Positions 46,296 to 56,639 of a DNA stretch of 64,000 nt are shown here, in pieces. The translations under genes were made by a program, and so were the position numbers. Numbering within the stretch: the first letter of the stretch is position 1; each line of letters begins with the position of its first letter. The stretch is from Owenia fusiformis (Eukaryota; Annelida; Polychaeta; Sabellida; Oweniidae), in assembly GCA_903813345.2 (NCBI GenBank), contig CAIIXF020000003.1, positions 853,621 through 917,620 on the forward strand. The letters are read 5' to 3'. Below the pieces are notes generated by a model. The model did not search any database, was not told the origin of the DNA, and was given only the letters and a program-made list of their open reading frames with translations.

Positions 46296-47045
46296 GGTGT
46301 TGTTGCATCACGATACCCCCCAGTGAATACGGTACCTAGGTAATTAAATCTAATATTTAATAGTTCCCACATAATAAGCATAAAACTTTCATTTACCGCT
46401 GTATCGAAATTCACGTGATCCCTTATTGAAGTTTTACTAAATATTGAGTTTGATCATTTAATGTTGTTGGATAGAATATTAGGCTGAAAAGAATCAAAAT
46501 TTTAGCCCATGTCTGAGCGAATGGTATAAATTCACATAGTTCTGATTACAATGAGAATTCTAAAAAATTTCCTGTTATTTCCTTTACTCTACGTTTATAA
46601 TCACGTATCATGCTTATTAACTAGATCAATACAGACACGATTTCCTTTGCCCACCATCAACATTGTTATGTAATGACGGGAAACAGTCACTGTAATCTTC
46701 TAATCAGCCGTTTGTTTTTATTGTAATTAGGAAACTAGATAATTTTGATTTCGTATTGTTTCAATGAACAAAAAGCACATTAGTTCAGCATTTCAAGGAG
46801 GGGGGGGGGGTGTAAACAATTACTGACTGTCAAGTACATGTATCTCTCACGAGGCCCTATTTCCCCAACCCTCCACTCATGCATACGCCTATCATATGTT
46901 GGATAGGGAAATATATAACATTCCAACAGATACTGTCTGGACCTCCTACCCTTTTACACCGGGTCTCTTCTTGAACCCCTCCCATATTCTAATGTTTCTC
47001 GAAACTGCTCATGTAAACTTTGTAAGGCAATGCAGGGTTTGCTAC
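46296..47045. other. No supported gene
   Basis: Spacer between the duplicated copies. A G-run lies at about 46799-46810. No coding is seen. Confidence 0.45.
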
Positions 47046-47411
47046 GGACGTGTATTTTGAATGCCTGAGAAGAACGCAAATGGGTACTGGCCAGTAGTAG
47101 CATTTAAGAATCTGTTCCTCCCGAGATTAATGGTCTTCTGAAATAATACTATTAATTGGTGTTGTTGCATCATTGCTCAAATCTAGAGGAGTGTTGTTGC
47201 ATCTTCGGTTTGGTGTTGTTGCATCAATAGTGAGGAACTAAAACCGTGAACTTCTTGCTTCTAGATGATGCTATATGTATACTAATGACAGTTTCTTTAA
47301 ATATAGACCGTGCGCTAACTTCACGTGTATGGTTATTGAGAAACTCGTCCTAGAAATGGGTTTAAATTGGGGAAACAACATATCGTACGAAAATCTATCA
47401 CCGGAAGTCTA
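47046..47411. repeat. Second copy of the 366-bp duplication
   Basis: Same length and orientation as 45909-46274. It ends at CCGGAAGTCTA, exactly where the helicase-linked repeat begins (AAATATAAAACAT), so the copy is truncated by, or was joined to, that repeat. Confidence 0.8.
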
Positions 47412-47940
47412 AAATATAAAACATTAAACACAGTGAGGACATACCTGCTAACATGTGCAACATATAAGTATCTGTTAAATAGAAGAAAGAGTTACATTTA
47501 ATAATTTAATATTTGAACAGTCTATTGCCATTTGTGTCCTTGGTAGGCCACTCCAAGGGGAATAGGGTATGATGATCTCACTACCTGTAACAAATATGAA
47601 GTACAATATGTATAGAATACAGTTATAATTATGTGTACAATTATAAAGTATGTTGTGTTTGTTTTAATATTATTGATTCCCATTTTATGCATATCTACCT
47701 TTGTAATACACCCTGGCATTATTTCTCTTTGGAAGACCATTCTTCCATGCACAGGGGCCATCTCCTTCTTTTCCAAGTAGGATGGGTGATCCCAAGCTCC
47801 TAGGTTTTTGAGTGCGCACCGTCCTGTCTCTTGGACGTAATCCAAGATTGATGGGGGCACTACCCAGTGAATTACAACATCAGTGTCAGGAATTTCTATT
47901 TCCCTACCAATGCTATTGTTGCAACTAAGCAACAAGTCTT
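47412..47940 (-). pseudogene. RecQ-type helicase C-terminal fragment
   Basis: On the minus strand, SIGREIEIPDTDVVIHWVVP then PSILDYVQETGR match motifs V and VI of RecQ-family superfamily 2 helicases (the usual form is PDxxxVIHxGxPxSxxxYxQExGRAGRDG). After GR the sequence departs from the consensus (CALKNLGAWDHPSY), so the arginine-finger region is altered. Splice-like borders follow: CCTGGCATTA-side donor GTAGAT near 47700 and acceptor TTACAG near 47591, then VVRSSYPIPLGVAYQGHKWQ and a stop. No upstream helicase motifs (Walker A, DExH) were found. The tail is shared with 25024-25415, so it is a repetitive relic and not a host RecQ gene. Confidence 0.6.
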
Positions 47941-47969
47941 GACCCCTTCTTTGTAAAGTTCTCCTCTAT

Positions 47970-48285
47970 CCTCTTCTCAGTTGAGAGGAGATAAATTCCA
48001 AAGCCTTAACTGTATCTTGGGGAATTAGGACAGAAACTGGTTTAGCTTTTTCCCTCTTGTTTCCATCATATCTTGAGATTTTAGAAGAAACTTTTCAGTT
48101 TCACTCAGGTCTCCCATCAATCCTCCCATCAATCCTTGATCTACACCTTTTAATCCTGTCCGCTTATTGTAATTTTCAAGCAAGATTGCTTCAAGTTCTC
48201 CAGATCGCCTTTTGTTGTAGGTTAACAGCCGAGACTGAACTAATAAGAACTATATTTCAAATACCGTCTACTACTAACTAAAGTG
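47970..48285 (-). pseudogene. Tyrosine-recombinase-like ORF fragment, box I region
   Basis: The minus strand encodes SRLLTYNKRRSGELEAILLE followed by NYNKRTG. After frame changes the sequence reads KREKAKPVSVLIPQDTVKAL. The first motif matches the RRxGE element holding the first catalytic Arg in a widespread group of invertebrate and fish ORFs whose C-termini carry LRKH and LGH-type tyrosine-recombinase motifs; the second matches their G-KRGR-x-VPVLLTP strand. Those C-terminal motifs are not present here. A related fragment lies at 59985-60470. Crypton-like elements are the best guess. Broken in at least two frames. Confidence 0.45.
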
Positions 48286-48289
48286 GTGT

Positions 48290-48500
48290 AGCATGCATGT
48301 ATGGCTTCTGTTCAGACACAAAAATTCCACATTCTTTAGTGTGGAGACCTGTTGTTGAGCTAAATTTATCTTTTCCTGTTTTTCATATTTCATGGCATGA
48401 TTAGTGTATTTTGATTTAAATGTTTTATGTACTAATAAACTCCTTGCTAGCTTGTCCTTGTGACCTTTCACCTGAAGTACACACACATTTAAAATTAGAT
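48290..48500 (-). other. Exon-like block, unassigned
   Basis: After a TGTACTTCAG acceptor near 48479, the minus strand encodes VKGHKDKLARSLLVHKTFKS then KYTNHAMKYEKQEKINLAQQ, a basic helical stretch. It has a protein-like composition, with no family recognised. Confidence 0.35.
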
Positions 48501-48539
48501 GCTGTAATCCTTTTGCATTGTTCACTCTCCACTGTTATA

Positions 48540-49860
48540 TTAACTTGTATTCTGGGCGCGTGTTGACTGTTCGATTTTCAATATTTCCTCCCTTGAAATG
48601 GTTGTGATATTTTCCTTCTCAAGAAATGTTATCTTATTTGCAGCCACACTTATTAACATCATAATTGATTACCAGCAGAGGGTGGCACAAGAAAAATAGG
48701 ATGGATAGAAATCACAAAGTAAGTTTCCCAAAGTTGATGACCACAAGTCAATATTTTTGGATATATATTCAGCAGTCTTACATTTGGAATACATTTGGAA
48801 ATCCTCTCTTCATTTCAACTCAAGTCTGTAGGAACTGTCAACAATTAATAGGGATTCATAGTGTAATACATTATGTTAAATGTTCCATCCCTGTTATGAT
48901 TAAGGATTTTTTCAGAAACCAAACCCCAAAATTTAGTGCTCGTTTGTATACTTCTAACAATTCTAATTCAAAAATGACAAAGGTTTGTGACTTAATTTAA
49001 AAAATTGTTCCCATATTGCATTTTTTTGTTGAAAAGATTATGAGAAGCTAAAATACTGTTATTTGTTGGTCGCTCACTATGTACTTTACTACACTAATGA
49101 AGTCCCACTCTCCTAAGATTTGGACTCTTGTCAGTACTTTAAAAATATAATTAATGTTGAATGGCCTTCTCAAAAATGTGAAATAGTTATTTAATCCATA
49201 AATCACTCACGAGGGCTGTGATTTTCTTGGGAATTGTTTTTTGTTAAGTATTGATTTTATGTATGTGAAGTTCTTTTCCACTAATAAATTATCATAGTAT
49301 TCCATATCCATATAAAATGTTAAATTAAGATTTAAAAAACCCACCATATTCTCACTTTAGAATTTTAAAACCACTAGTGATAAAGATAAGGCGTACTTAC
49401 AAATGTAGTTGTACTTTACCTTTACTTCGGTATATCAACTTCTAGAATAGTATCAAATATCCAAGACTGAACAATCCATATGATCCAAACTACCGAACAT
49501 CCAACAAGGAGCTAACATAACACAGTCTTCATCATATCCTGCCCTCTGGTCAACTGATGCACTCAACCTTGTACAACTCACACATAAAAGTTAACTCTAC
49601 CAAAACCAGTTGAACCAATAAGAACTCTCTATTTCAAATTCCATCCACTACTGACTAAAGTGAACTGGTTTTCAGCAACAGATATTGATCTTAATTCTAT
49701 TCTTTTTTATTAAAACTTTTTTTCTGTCTTCTAGTTTTTGCCTGGGTTCTAGTTCTTGTATTGTGTCTGTGTATTCCTCATCTTCAATCTGGTCTCTTTT
49801 TCGTTTTATGTAATTATCCAAGCTGGTTTGTTTTGTTTCTTCCATTTTCTAATATTCCCA
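48540..49860. other. No supported gene
   Basis: AT-rich. A 111-codon plus-strand frame at 48665 contains a run RNCQQLIGIHSVIHYVKCS but no recognisable motif, and the surrounding sequence gives no support. Confidence 0.4.
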
Positions 49861-50312
49861 TTAAAATATTTTTAACAATTCAAATTCAAATTCAGCAATA
49901 TTTGTTACTTGGGTCTCTGTCAATGATGAACCTGAACATTCTTCAATAGTTATAAAGGGACCAAAGTTCGCTATGGCTGGATTCTGCTGTGATTCCTCCT
50001 GATTCTGTTCTATAACAGATGGATTTTGCAATAAATCTCTAATCTTAAAAGCCAATGAGAATTGAAATTGAGTGCCCAACTAGCTATGAATATGATAAGG
50101 TAAATTCACCTACCAATCATACCAGCAATATTTGTTACTCGGGTCTCTGTCAATGATGAACCTGAACATTCTTCAACAGTTATAAAGCTACCAAAGTTTG
50201 CTATGGCTGGATTCTGCTGTGATTCCTCCTGATTCTGTTCTATAGCATCTCCCTTGGTCTCTGTTGATAACCTTTGTATTAAGGTATTAACCATCACAAT
50301 AATGTTTCCATC
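49861..50312 (-). CDS. Tandemly duplicated Glu/Gln-rich exon, unassigned
   Basis: Two minus-strand blocks, 50312-50121 and about 50025-49861, encode nearly the same peptide: IEQNQEESQQNPAIANFGSF with ITVEECSGSSLTETRVTNIA in the first, and the same with GPF, ITI and TQV changes in the second. The first is flanked by an acceptor (TATTATTATTATAG) and a donor (CTG/GTATGA). The DNA repeat unit is about 235 bp. Substitutions are conservative and at scattered positions with the frame kept, which suggests that the exon was under selection after duplication. Function is unknown. The acidic exons at 51.4-52.1 kb lie upstream on the same strand and could belong to the same gene. Confidence 0.45.
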
Positions 50313-50934
50313 TATAATAATAATAATATTAGAAACACATAAAACAAAACTACAAAGAGTCTGTAATATCATACATGTTCCACTTAGCTTAGCCATTGTT
50401 TTCATTCTTCAATGCATATTGTAACTTTTGGTAATGTGTGAAAATACTATTAATTAATAAACCATAGAGTATAATAGTATAATATTGCAAATGCAAAATG
50501 AAATGATAGTGTTTTTTTGTAATATCATACTACTTTATAGCCATAACTGACAAAATAATTTTCCATTTCTCATTAATATTTTTTTAACTATTGATTGTTT
50601 TGCAATTGTATATTTGTAAACATGATATTACATATTACAAACACAAGATGAAACTTTATTCATTTTAGTGTGCTTGTAATATCATATCACTTAGCTTACA
50701 GCCATTACTGACATGATAGCTCTTCCTTATTATTTCTTATTAGACTCAAGATTGAAAATCCTGAGTCTATTGCTTTTGCCAGTTTTCTTCTTATTAGACT
50801 CCAGATTGAAAATCAGTGAACGGCTACAAAACGCAAACTGTCTTTCTTAAAAACTGTTACTGAATTTTCTGTTCCCCCCATCCCCCATTCATCAATGATT
50901 AATATCATAATATGATTATGCTACAAAATCAAGT
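50313..50934. other. No supported gene
   Basis: AT-rich. Tandem echoes TTATTAGACTCAAGATTGAAAATC (50738) and TTATTAGACTCCAGATTGAAAATC (50791) form a 53-bp-period duplicate. Nothing coding is seen. Confidence 0.4.
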
Positions 50935-51215
50935 GTCAAAATCATCTCCTCCTCCCATCTCTTCTGTTCCATCTTCTCCTCTCGTCTCTTCTCTCATTCC
51001 GTTTTCCTTCTCTCTAACTCTTCAACCTTCTTCCCTCTCTTCTGTCTTCTTTCTCGTCTCTCTGTCTTTCTCCTCTATCTTTCGTCTCTCCTCTTCACTA
51101 TCCTTTAAATTTGTCAGGAACAACATTTGCTTGTTTAACATTATAACATGTACCATTTCCTGCAGGTACATTAAATTCATTCAACTTCTGCATTTCCACT
51201 ATCTCCCTGGCACCT
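50935..51215 (-). repeat. Copy of the 18.4-18.9 kb KER/NVPAGNGT module
   Basis: The plus strand repeats CCATCTCTTCTGTTCCATCT, CTCGTCTCTCTGTCTTTCTC and AGGAACAACATTTGCTTGTT, with ATTTCCTGCAGGTACATTAA, in the same order as 18600-18885. On the minus strand this reads VEMQKLNEFNVPAGNGTC, YNVKQANVVPDKFKDSEEER, then KER-rich sequence. It has fewer KMEQKRR units than the 18 kb copy. The peptide frame is open for most of its length. Confidence 0.55.
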
Positions 51216-51357
51216 AATGCTTCTTGAGAGCTGGAAGTGTCCATACTTCCCCTCAAGACTTGGGAGCTGGAAGCACCAGTGCTTCCCCCTGGAACATGGG
51301 AGCTGGGAGTTTCATTACTTCGCCCATTACATGAGAGCTGGGAGTTTCATTAATTCT

Positions 51358-52097
51358 CCTCACTGTCTTCGTCTCCACTATTTTCTTTTTCCGCACTCCC
51401 ATTCTCCTCATTGTTTTCTTCGCCAATGTTCTCATCTTCCTCACTCCCATTCTCCCCACTGTCTTCGTCTCCACTATTTTCTTTTTCCGCACTCCCATTC
51501 TCCTCATTGTTTTCTTCGCCAATGTTCTCATCTTCCTCACTCCCATTCTCCCCACTGTCTTCGTTTCCACTATTTTCTTCTTCCTCACTCCCATTCTCCT
51601 CATTGTCTTCATCTCCACTATTCCCATCCTCCTCACTGTCATTGAAATATGTGTGTTTAGGTTTTATTGCATCTGCAAATAAATAATTTGTTCTTCAATT
51701 CAGTAGATTGAGTAAATGTCTCTTACTATCTCATCCTCTAATGGTGCTTCCACAGAGTACTCTTCTGTTTCACCTGCAGCAATGGCTTTAGCAATATCGT
51801 TCACCAGATCTATATTCATATCTTCATCATTTGATTTAGATGGCATGACCTTATCACCACTGTGCTCGGAAATCATGTCTTGATCGTCAACATCATATTC
51901 CTCAGTATTCCCAGAGTATATATGGTCAGGTGTATCCAATGCAGCAGCTTCTTCTTTTTGGTTCAGTCATGTCCATCAGAGCACACATATCTTTATCAGC
52001 ATCTGTAGAGTACCTACGATCAGGTATAGCCAACGCTGCAGCTTTTGAATCAGCCGTGTCCATCAGAACAGCCCGATCTTCATCAGAGCTATCTCCT
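51358..52097 (-). pseudogene. Acidic (Glu/Asp/Asn-rich) exons, unassigned
   Basis: Block one, 52097-51727, follows an acceptor ACTTTTCAG and encodes an acidic peptide with two related halves (ADSKAAALAIPDRRYSTDAD and, after a frame change at the A5 run near 51953, EEAAALDTPDHIYSGNTEEY). It ends in donor GTAAGA. Block two, 51670-51358, follows acceptor TTTGCAG and encodes repeated EENGSEEDENIGEENN / GDEDSGENGS units before a stop. The DNA unit there is about 117 bp and is tandemly duplicated. The phases of the two blocks do not join cleanly, so an exon is missing or another frame error exists. Such acidic tails are low-complexity and give no family. Confidence 0.4.
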
Positions 52098-52441
52098 GAA
52101 AAGTAATAATAAAAAACGTAATAAACAAAATGCTCATGGGCCAACCCTGTGTTTACCTAAATTAACTGACGTTGAATTCACATTACCTTTTGTACTTGAA
52201 TATGATTGCACACCTGCTCAAGACTATGAAAATTTTATTTTGTACAAGGATGATCGTTTAAACTTAACATTAAGATGACCTCATCTTCATCCAACAATCA
52301 GATTTAACAACAGTTCTCTATGTCATCTTCCTTTAAGTCAAAACAGAACTACACTATCTGTTATGTGCTAAAATTTGATAAAAAATAACCAAGTATATTA
52401 TCTTGTGTACTTAATAATTAAATGGATGATGGATTACCTGG

Positions 52442-53572
52442 CTAGGGGAATTCGTCATAAAACTCCTGTGATAATAAATACTGCTCTGCCTCAGAGTGAC
52501 TCAAGCCCTTCATAGACATGGCATGGTGAATGGCGAACTCTGGGATAAGGACTAAGGAGACATACTGTTCCCGCTGAAATAAGAGTATGAAAACCATGCT
52601 TGAATCATATTTTATATGGTAATTACAAAATACAGCCTACCATGAAGTAACTGATCCATGTTGAAACACATCTTTAGCAGTGATAAAGTTTTACTGAAAC
52701 GTTAGATATGTTCTCACAAACAAATTTCCTGAACACATTTCAGATTTAGACCAAAAGCAAAGCACTTCTACACTAAAGTGATACCCTACTATTGTATACA
52801 ACTATTTGAACATATGCATGAATGTTACATGTGGCAGTAAAATGAGTCAGATCTGTAGACTTTTTAGATATGGTTGACAGATAAACATAGACAATTTTAA
52901 AAATTTAATATGGCAACATATTTTGATCAAAATCTATGCAGTTCTTGTCAATAGTAATACCCTACTACTCTATCTATGTATATGACACTAAATTAAGATA
53001 ATGCACTCATAAAAAATCATGAAGTCACATTATGTGATATATGATGCATACAGGGGTGACAACAATATGTTTCCTACAATGAGTGGTGAGGACATAAAAA
53101 TTACTTATTTCAACTTAAGTTGATGCCTACTTTATAAAATTTGTCTAATTTTTCAGCCACCATGTTGGATAACTCATTGTGAATCTTGACACCAATCGTC
53201 TTCGCTAAAGAGTGACAAACCGATTCCAGCTCTGTGCTGCAGATTAGCTCCTGTAAAAAAGCCAAATTTTTCAGGCACTTGACATTGAATAGGACAGGGA
53301 GCATATATGCTCCTTCTTCAAAACACTGGAGTCCATTGAACTGAAATATGTATAATGGTTTAAGAGGCAAAATATTTTGATCTACATGAAAATTTTATAT
53401 AATAGAAATATGAGAAGAAATAGACTGAAATAATAACTCATGTCCTCTAATAGTTTCAAAAAGTTTGTTCCGCCAACAAGTAACTCTGGAATTAGCTACA
53501 TCTTCTAGGCTCTTGCGGTGACGTTCTACTGTATCATGTATTGTTGGTACAGAGCAGCCATCTAAAATAAGT
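52442..53572 (-). CDS. Three C-terminal exons of an unassigned gene
   Basis: Coding blocks with splice borders on the minus strand: about 53561-53430 (after acceptor TTATTTTAG; VPTIHDTVERHRKSLEDVAN), 53340-53131 (acceptor TATTTCAG, donor GTAGGC; GLQCFEEGAYMLPVLFNVKC then LAKTIGVKIHNELSNMVAEK), and 52573-52442 (acceptor TTATTTCAG; VSLVLIPEFAIHHAMSMKGL then SHSEAEQYLLSQEF and a stop). No frame break is visible within these blocks. The last block resembles the tails of repetitive ORFs in other animals (VLVPE-x-x-I-x-x-V-M pattern), so it may come from a transposon-derived gene. No catalytic domain is seen. This is among the best-preserved coding in the window. Confidence 0.5.
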
Positions 53573-54934
53573 GTTTTGCTTTATGAACAAGTGCAGACTC
53601 TAAGTTTGGTAAAGATACTAATGACAGGCTTTAACAAGTTCATATCCTTGCTAATTCAAAAACAGTTCAAAGTTGTAATCTTTAATAATCAAATGTGTGT
53701 TTTGATGTCCAGGGTTGTGAGAACAACAGTTTGAAGTTAAAAATATATTTCATTAGTACCAGCTTTTTGCATTGATAGAAGAATATATCCGAAAGATATT
53801 GCAAATCCAAACAACCAAAGTGTTATATACTACAGTTTTTAAAGAGCCCCATAACAGGTTTTGTAATGAAACTTTGGGTTATACCAGGACAAGTTGGCAA
53901 CAAGTGCTTGAATCGTACTTCATAGTTTCCTGGACACTTATTAAGGTCAATGTAGAAAATATTCTTTTGCAATGAGCTTGCAAGCCGGTCATTAGAGTCA
54001 TAACAGCATTATATGTCAATCTTTTATCATTATTAAACTTCACCAGGGGTGGGGGTAGCTTTGTTGCATTTGCTATGCTTGAATAAACCCATGTCCCTCA
54101 AAATGTACTTTGATTTTATACCCTTGTGCTATAACAGTCTTAAGAGTTGTTCCAGTAAATGCTGACAAAAATATAACAAAATATACACATAAATTGTACA
54201 TATATTTATGCTACTGACAATGTCATATTTTAATAAGTATTATCTATTCTTTTGATTTGAACTTTAAGTTTTATGAAAATTCCTTTGAGGTTTTGAAATG
54301 TTGCCATTTTAGTGGTGTCTTGTTGGCTTTAGCTATATGAATTATGTATTTAACAATCAAATCAAATAAGATCTAAGCAAGCGTCAAAATTGTTAATGGA
54401 TAAGGTCAGAGGCTTCCTGTCTCTCATGAATTTGTTTGTTGCTATGTTATCAATCAAGTGTGTTTCATACCTGCAAGCCTTTATTTTGTGTTCAATGGAT
54501 ATCTCTTATCAGCTCCCAATGTGAGACTCTGGTGCAAAACACGCAAATGCCTATATTGGTCCATATTTTGAAGCACATTGGACAAGATGTAACCCAACAT
54601 TATGGGCATTCATGGTCATTGAAGCTTCACCTAAAAAGGTTTTGAACACAAATTTAGTAAATATTCAAAAGGGTCTATCTAAATGCTTTGAAAGAGGGAG
54701 AATAAATACCAGGTTAGTGTAATCTATTTTTATTTCAATAATATATTTTTTGGGGCGATGTTCTTTTTTTTCTTCTGGCAGCATGCATTGTCTTGACGTC
54801 AATGTCTGTTTTTGATTTGAATATTTTACACATTTTGTAGCTGATGGAGCATTTCTCTGCATATGAAAATCTATGATACAATTGTAAATGTTCTAGATAC
54901 TATTTTTTCAATAAACTGCGTGTATTGATCATGA
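53573..54934. other. No supported gene
   Basis: AT-rich. Short frames only, no borders or motifs. Confidence 0.45.
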
Positions 54935-55092
54935 TGGAATGAAAAAAGATTGTTGCCTTATAATAAAAAGCTGGATGCCACAAAAGAAGTTGATCTTCTT
55001 CATAACTATTAAAGTTGTTTACTAAGGGAGTCTTATTTATATACCCGACGCCAAATGCATCATCCTTCACTGTGTCAATCACATATGTCTAA
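54935..55092 (-). other. Exon-like block, unassigned
   Basis: After acceptor-like ATCTTTAG near 55093, the minus strand encodes TYVIDTVKDDAFGVGYINKT then PLVNNFNSYEEDQLLLWHPA. It is protein-like, but there is no family call and no clear donor. Confidence 0.3.
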
Positions 55093-55929
55093 AGATACAA
55101 ACATGTTCCGATGTTAGAATTATAGAGTATATATGGTATAGGATATTGAGAAACATCATTTTCCTCTCTAAAGTAGAGGTATTTTGTTTACTTTTAGTTT
55201 ACTAAGCCCGGTTTGTTGCATTTGCGAATACAAGCTTACACTAACTTAGGCTGTACTTCCCGCGGTGCGTTTGCTCACGCAGCGATTAATGAGCCCTATC
55301 ATGAAAAAGATCACGGGCAAGGCTCATGAGGTACTGCCCGAGCAAATTGCACCACGGGCAGTTCAAAAATGCACCCATTTTATGAAAGTGCACATGAAAC
55401 GTGTAAACTTATGGTCCCCTAATGCCTATTTTCACAACACTGGCCTATATTTGCCTGATTGAGAATGAATGAAGGTGTGATAGAAAATCTCCCGGTTAAG
55501 GTCTCATGGTACTTAACAGGAAATGACAAAATAGGAAGTGACAAAACCATGCTGGATTTTGAACATCTTTGAACCAAGATAAATGATACAACCTTTGGAA
55601 AATTAATATCATTCCTAGATAAAAAAAAAAATTATTGAAAAGTGATCTATTTTCCTTTTTATGACTGCCATTTTTGTTTCAGACAATTTTATAAAAGTTC
55701 AAAGATTTTATCAGTTTGAGCGATATATTGGGCACATGTTCTGAAAACAACAAAAGATTCTGTTCAGTTACCTTTTCTAAGCTGCTGCTTTTAGCTATTT
55801 TTCAGTCATATTTTCAGAGGGCTGAAAATGTTATTTCATCCTGTTTAGGGTCATTCTGATCATGTACATTGTGATTGTAGTCATGTAATGTATTTCAAAA
55901 CCATGAGACTGATGGCAATTACCACAACT
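55093..55929. other. No supported gene
   Basis: AT-rich with no feature seen. Confidence 0.45.
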
Positions 55930-56270
55930 CATCGTTAATAACTTTGTCCCTGCATATTATTCTAGCTTTATCTGTAATCAGGTAAGGTTCGGAAAGTGGC
56001 ATATTACACTTATTACATGTTGCTTCAGATGGAACAAATTCATTTCGCCCGTCAAGCTCATCATACGTGTTCCACAGCTTAGAGTGCTATGGTATTTTCC
56101 TCTTGTTCATATATATATAATTCACCATGTTCTCTAATATTTCACCTGATGGTGGATATATTAACTTGTGTGCATATAGCGTTCGCCAACGTTCCTACTT
56201 TCATCAATCACATCTTCTATAGAAAATGGCTCCTCTGTACGATAATCTTCCTGTGGTGATTCCATATCTT
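55930..56270 (-). pseudogene. Cys-cluster domain relic of a transposon-like ORF
   Basis: The minus strand reads, over broken frames, ESPQEDYRTEEPFSIEDVID, ERYMHTS, YPPSGEILENMVNY, SKLWNTYDELDGRNEFVPSE and ATCNKCNMPLSEPYLITDKA. The last part matches a pattern (P-x-x-x-x-C-x-x-C-x-x-x-LS-x-P-x-LIT-x-x-A-x-II) that I associate with repeat-encoded proteins carrying cysteine clusters next to KDZ-like transposase domains. There are at least two frame breaks and a stop. The family call is from memory and is weak. Confidence 0.35.
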
Positions 56271-56639
56271 AATTAATGAAAATTCCTGTTTACATGTGAA
56301 ATGTATGTTTCTGGGAAAAATCCCCAACCATTTTTAAAGCACTAGCCATCTTGAAATTTTTTTGTTGCATAAAATTATTCACCAATAAACATATTTTCAC
56401 TATCTAAATAAATCCCCTTCAATTTCAGTATAATATTGGCTAACTTTGAAGAAATCAGGAAATTATCGCCAAATTCCACATAGGCAGCCATTTTGAATTT
56501 TCTGAAACTCAAATCGAAAAAATGATACAAATGTTTGCAATCTACTCTTAATTGATATAACCATAGAACAAGACGCAGGGTGAACAGAATCGCACCCTTG
56601 AATAGAATACAGTTTTTGGGATGGAACATCCAAAATGGA

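Noticed and set aside
47412-47940. A host RecQ helicase gene
   Set aside because: Only motifs V-VI are present, the conserved Arg region is altered, and the tail is shared with another locus as a repeat.
51217-51686. His/Ser/Pro-rich plus-strand and Met/Arg/Lys-rich minus-strand ORFs
   Set aside because: They are shadows of the 117-bp acidic-encoding repeat. The Glu/Asp frame after an acceptor is the only one with biological sense.
55265-55462. 65-codon plus-strand ORF
   Set aside because: No motif, no splice borders and no coding neighbours on that strand.
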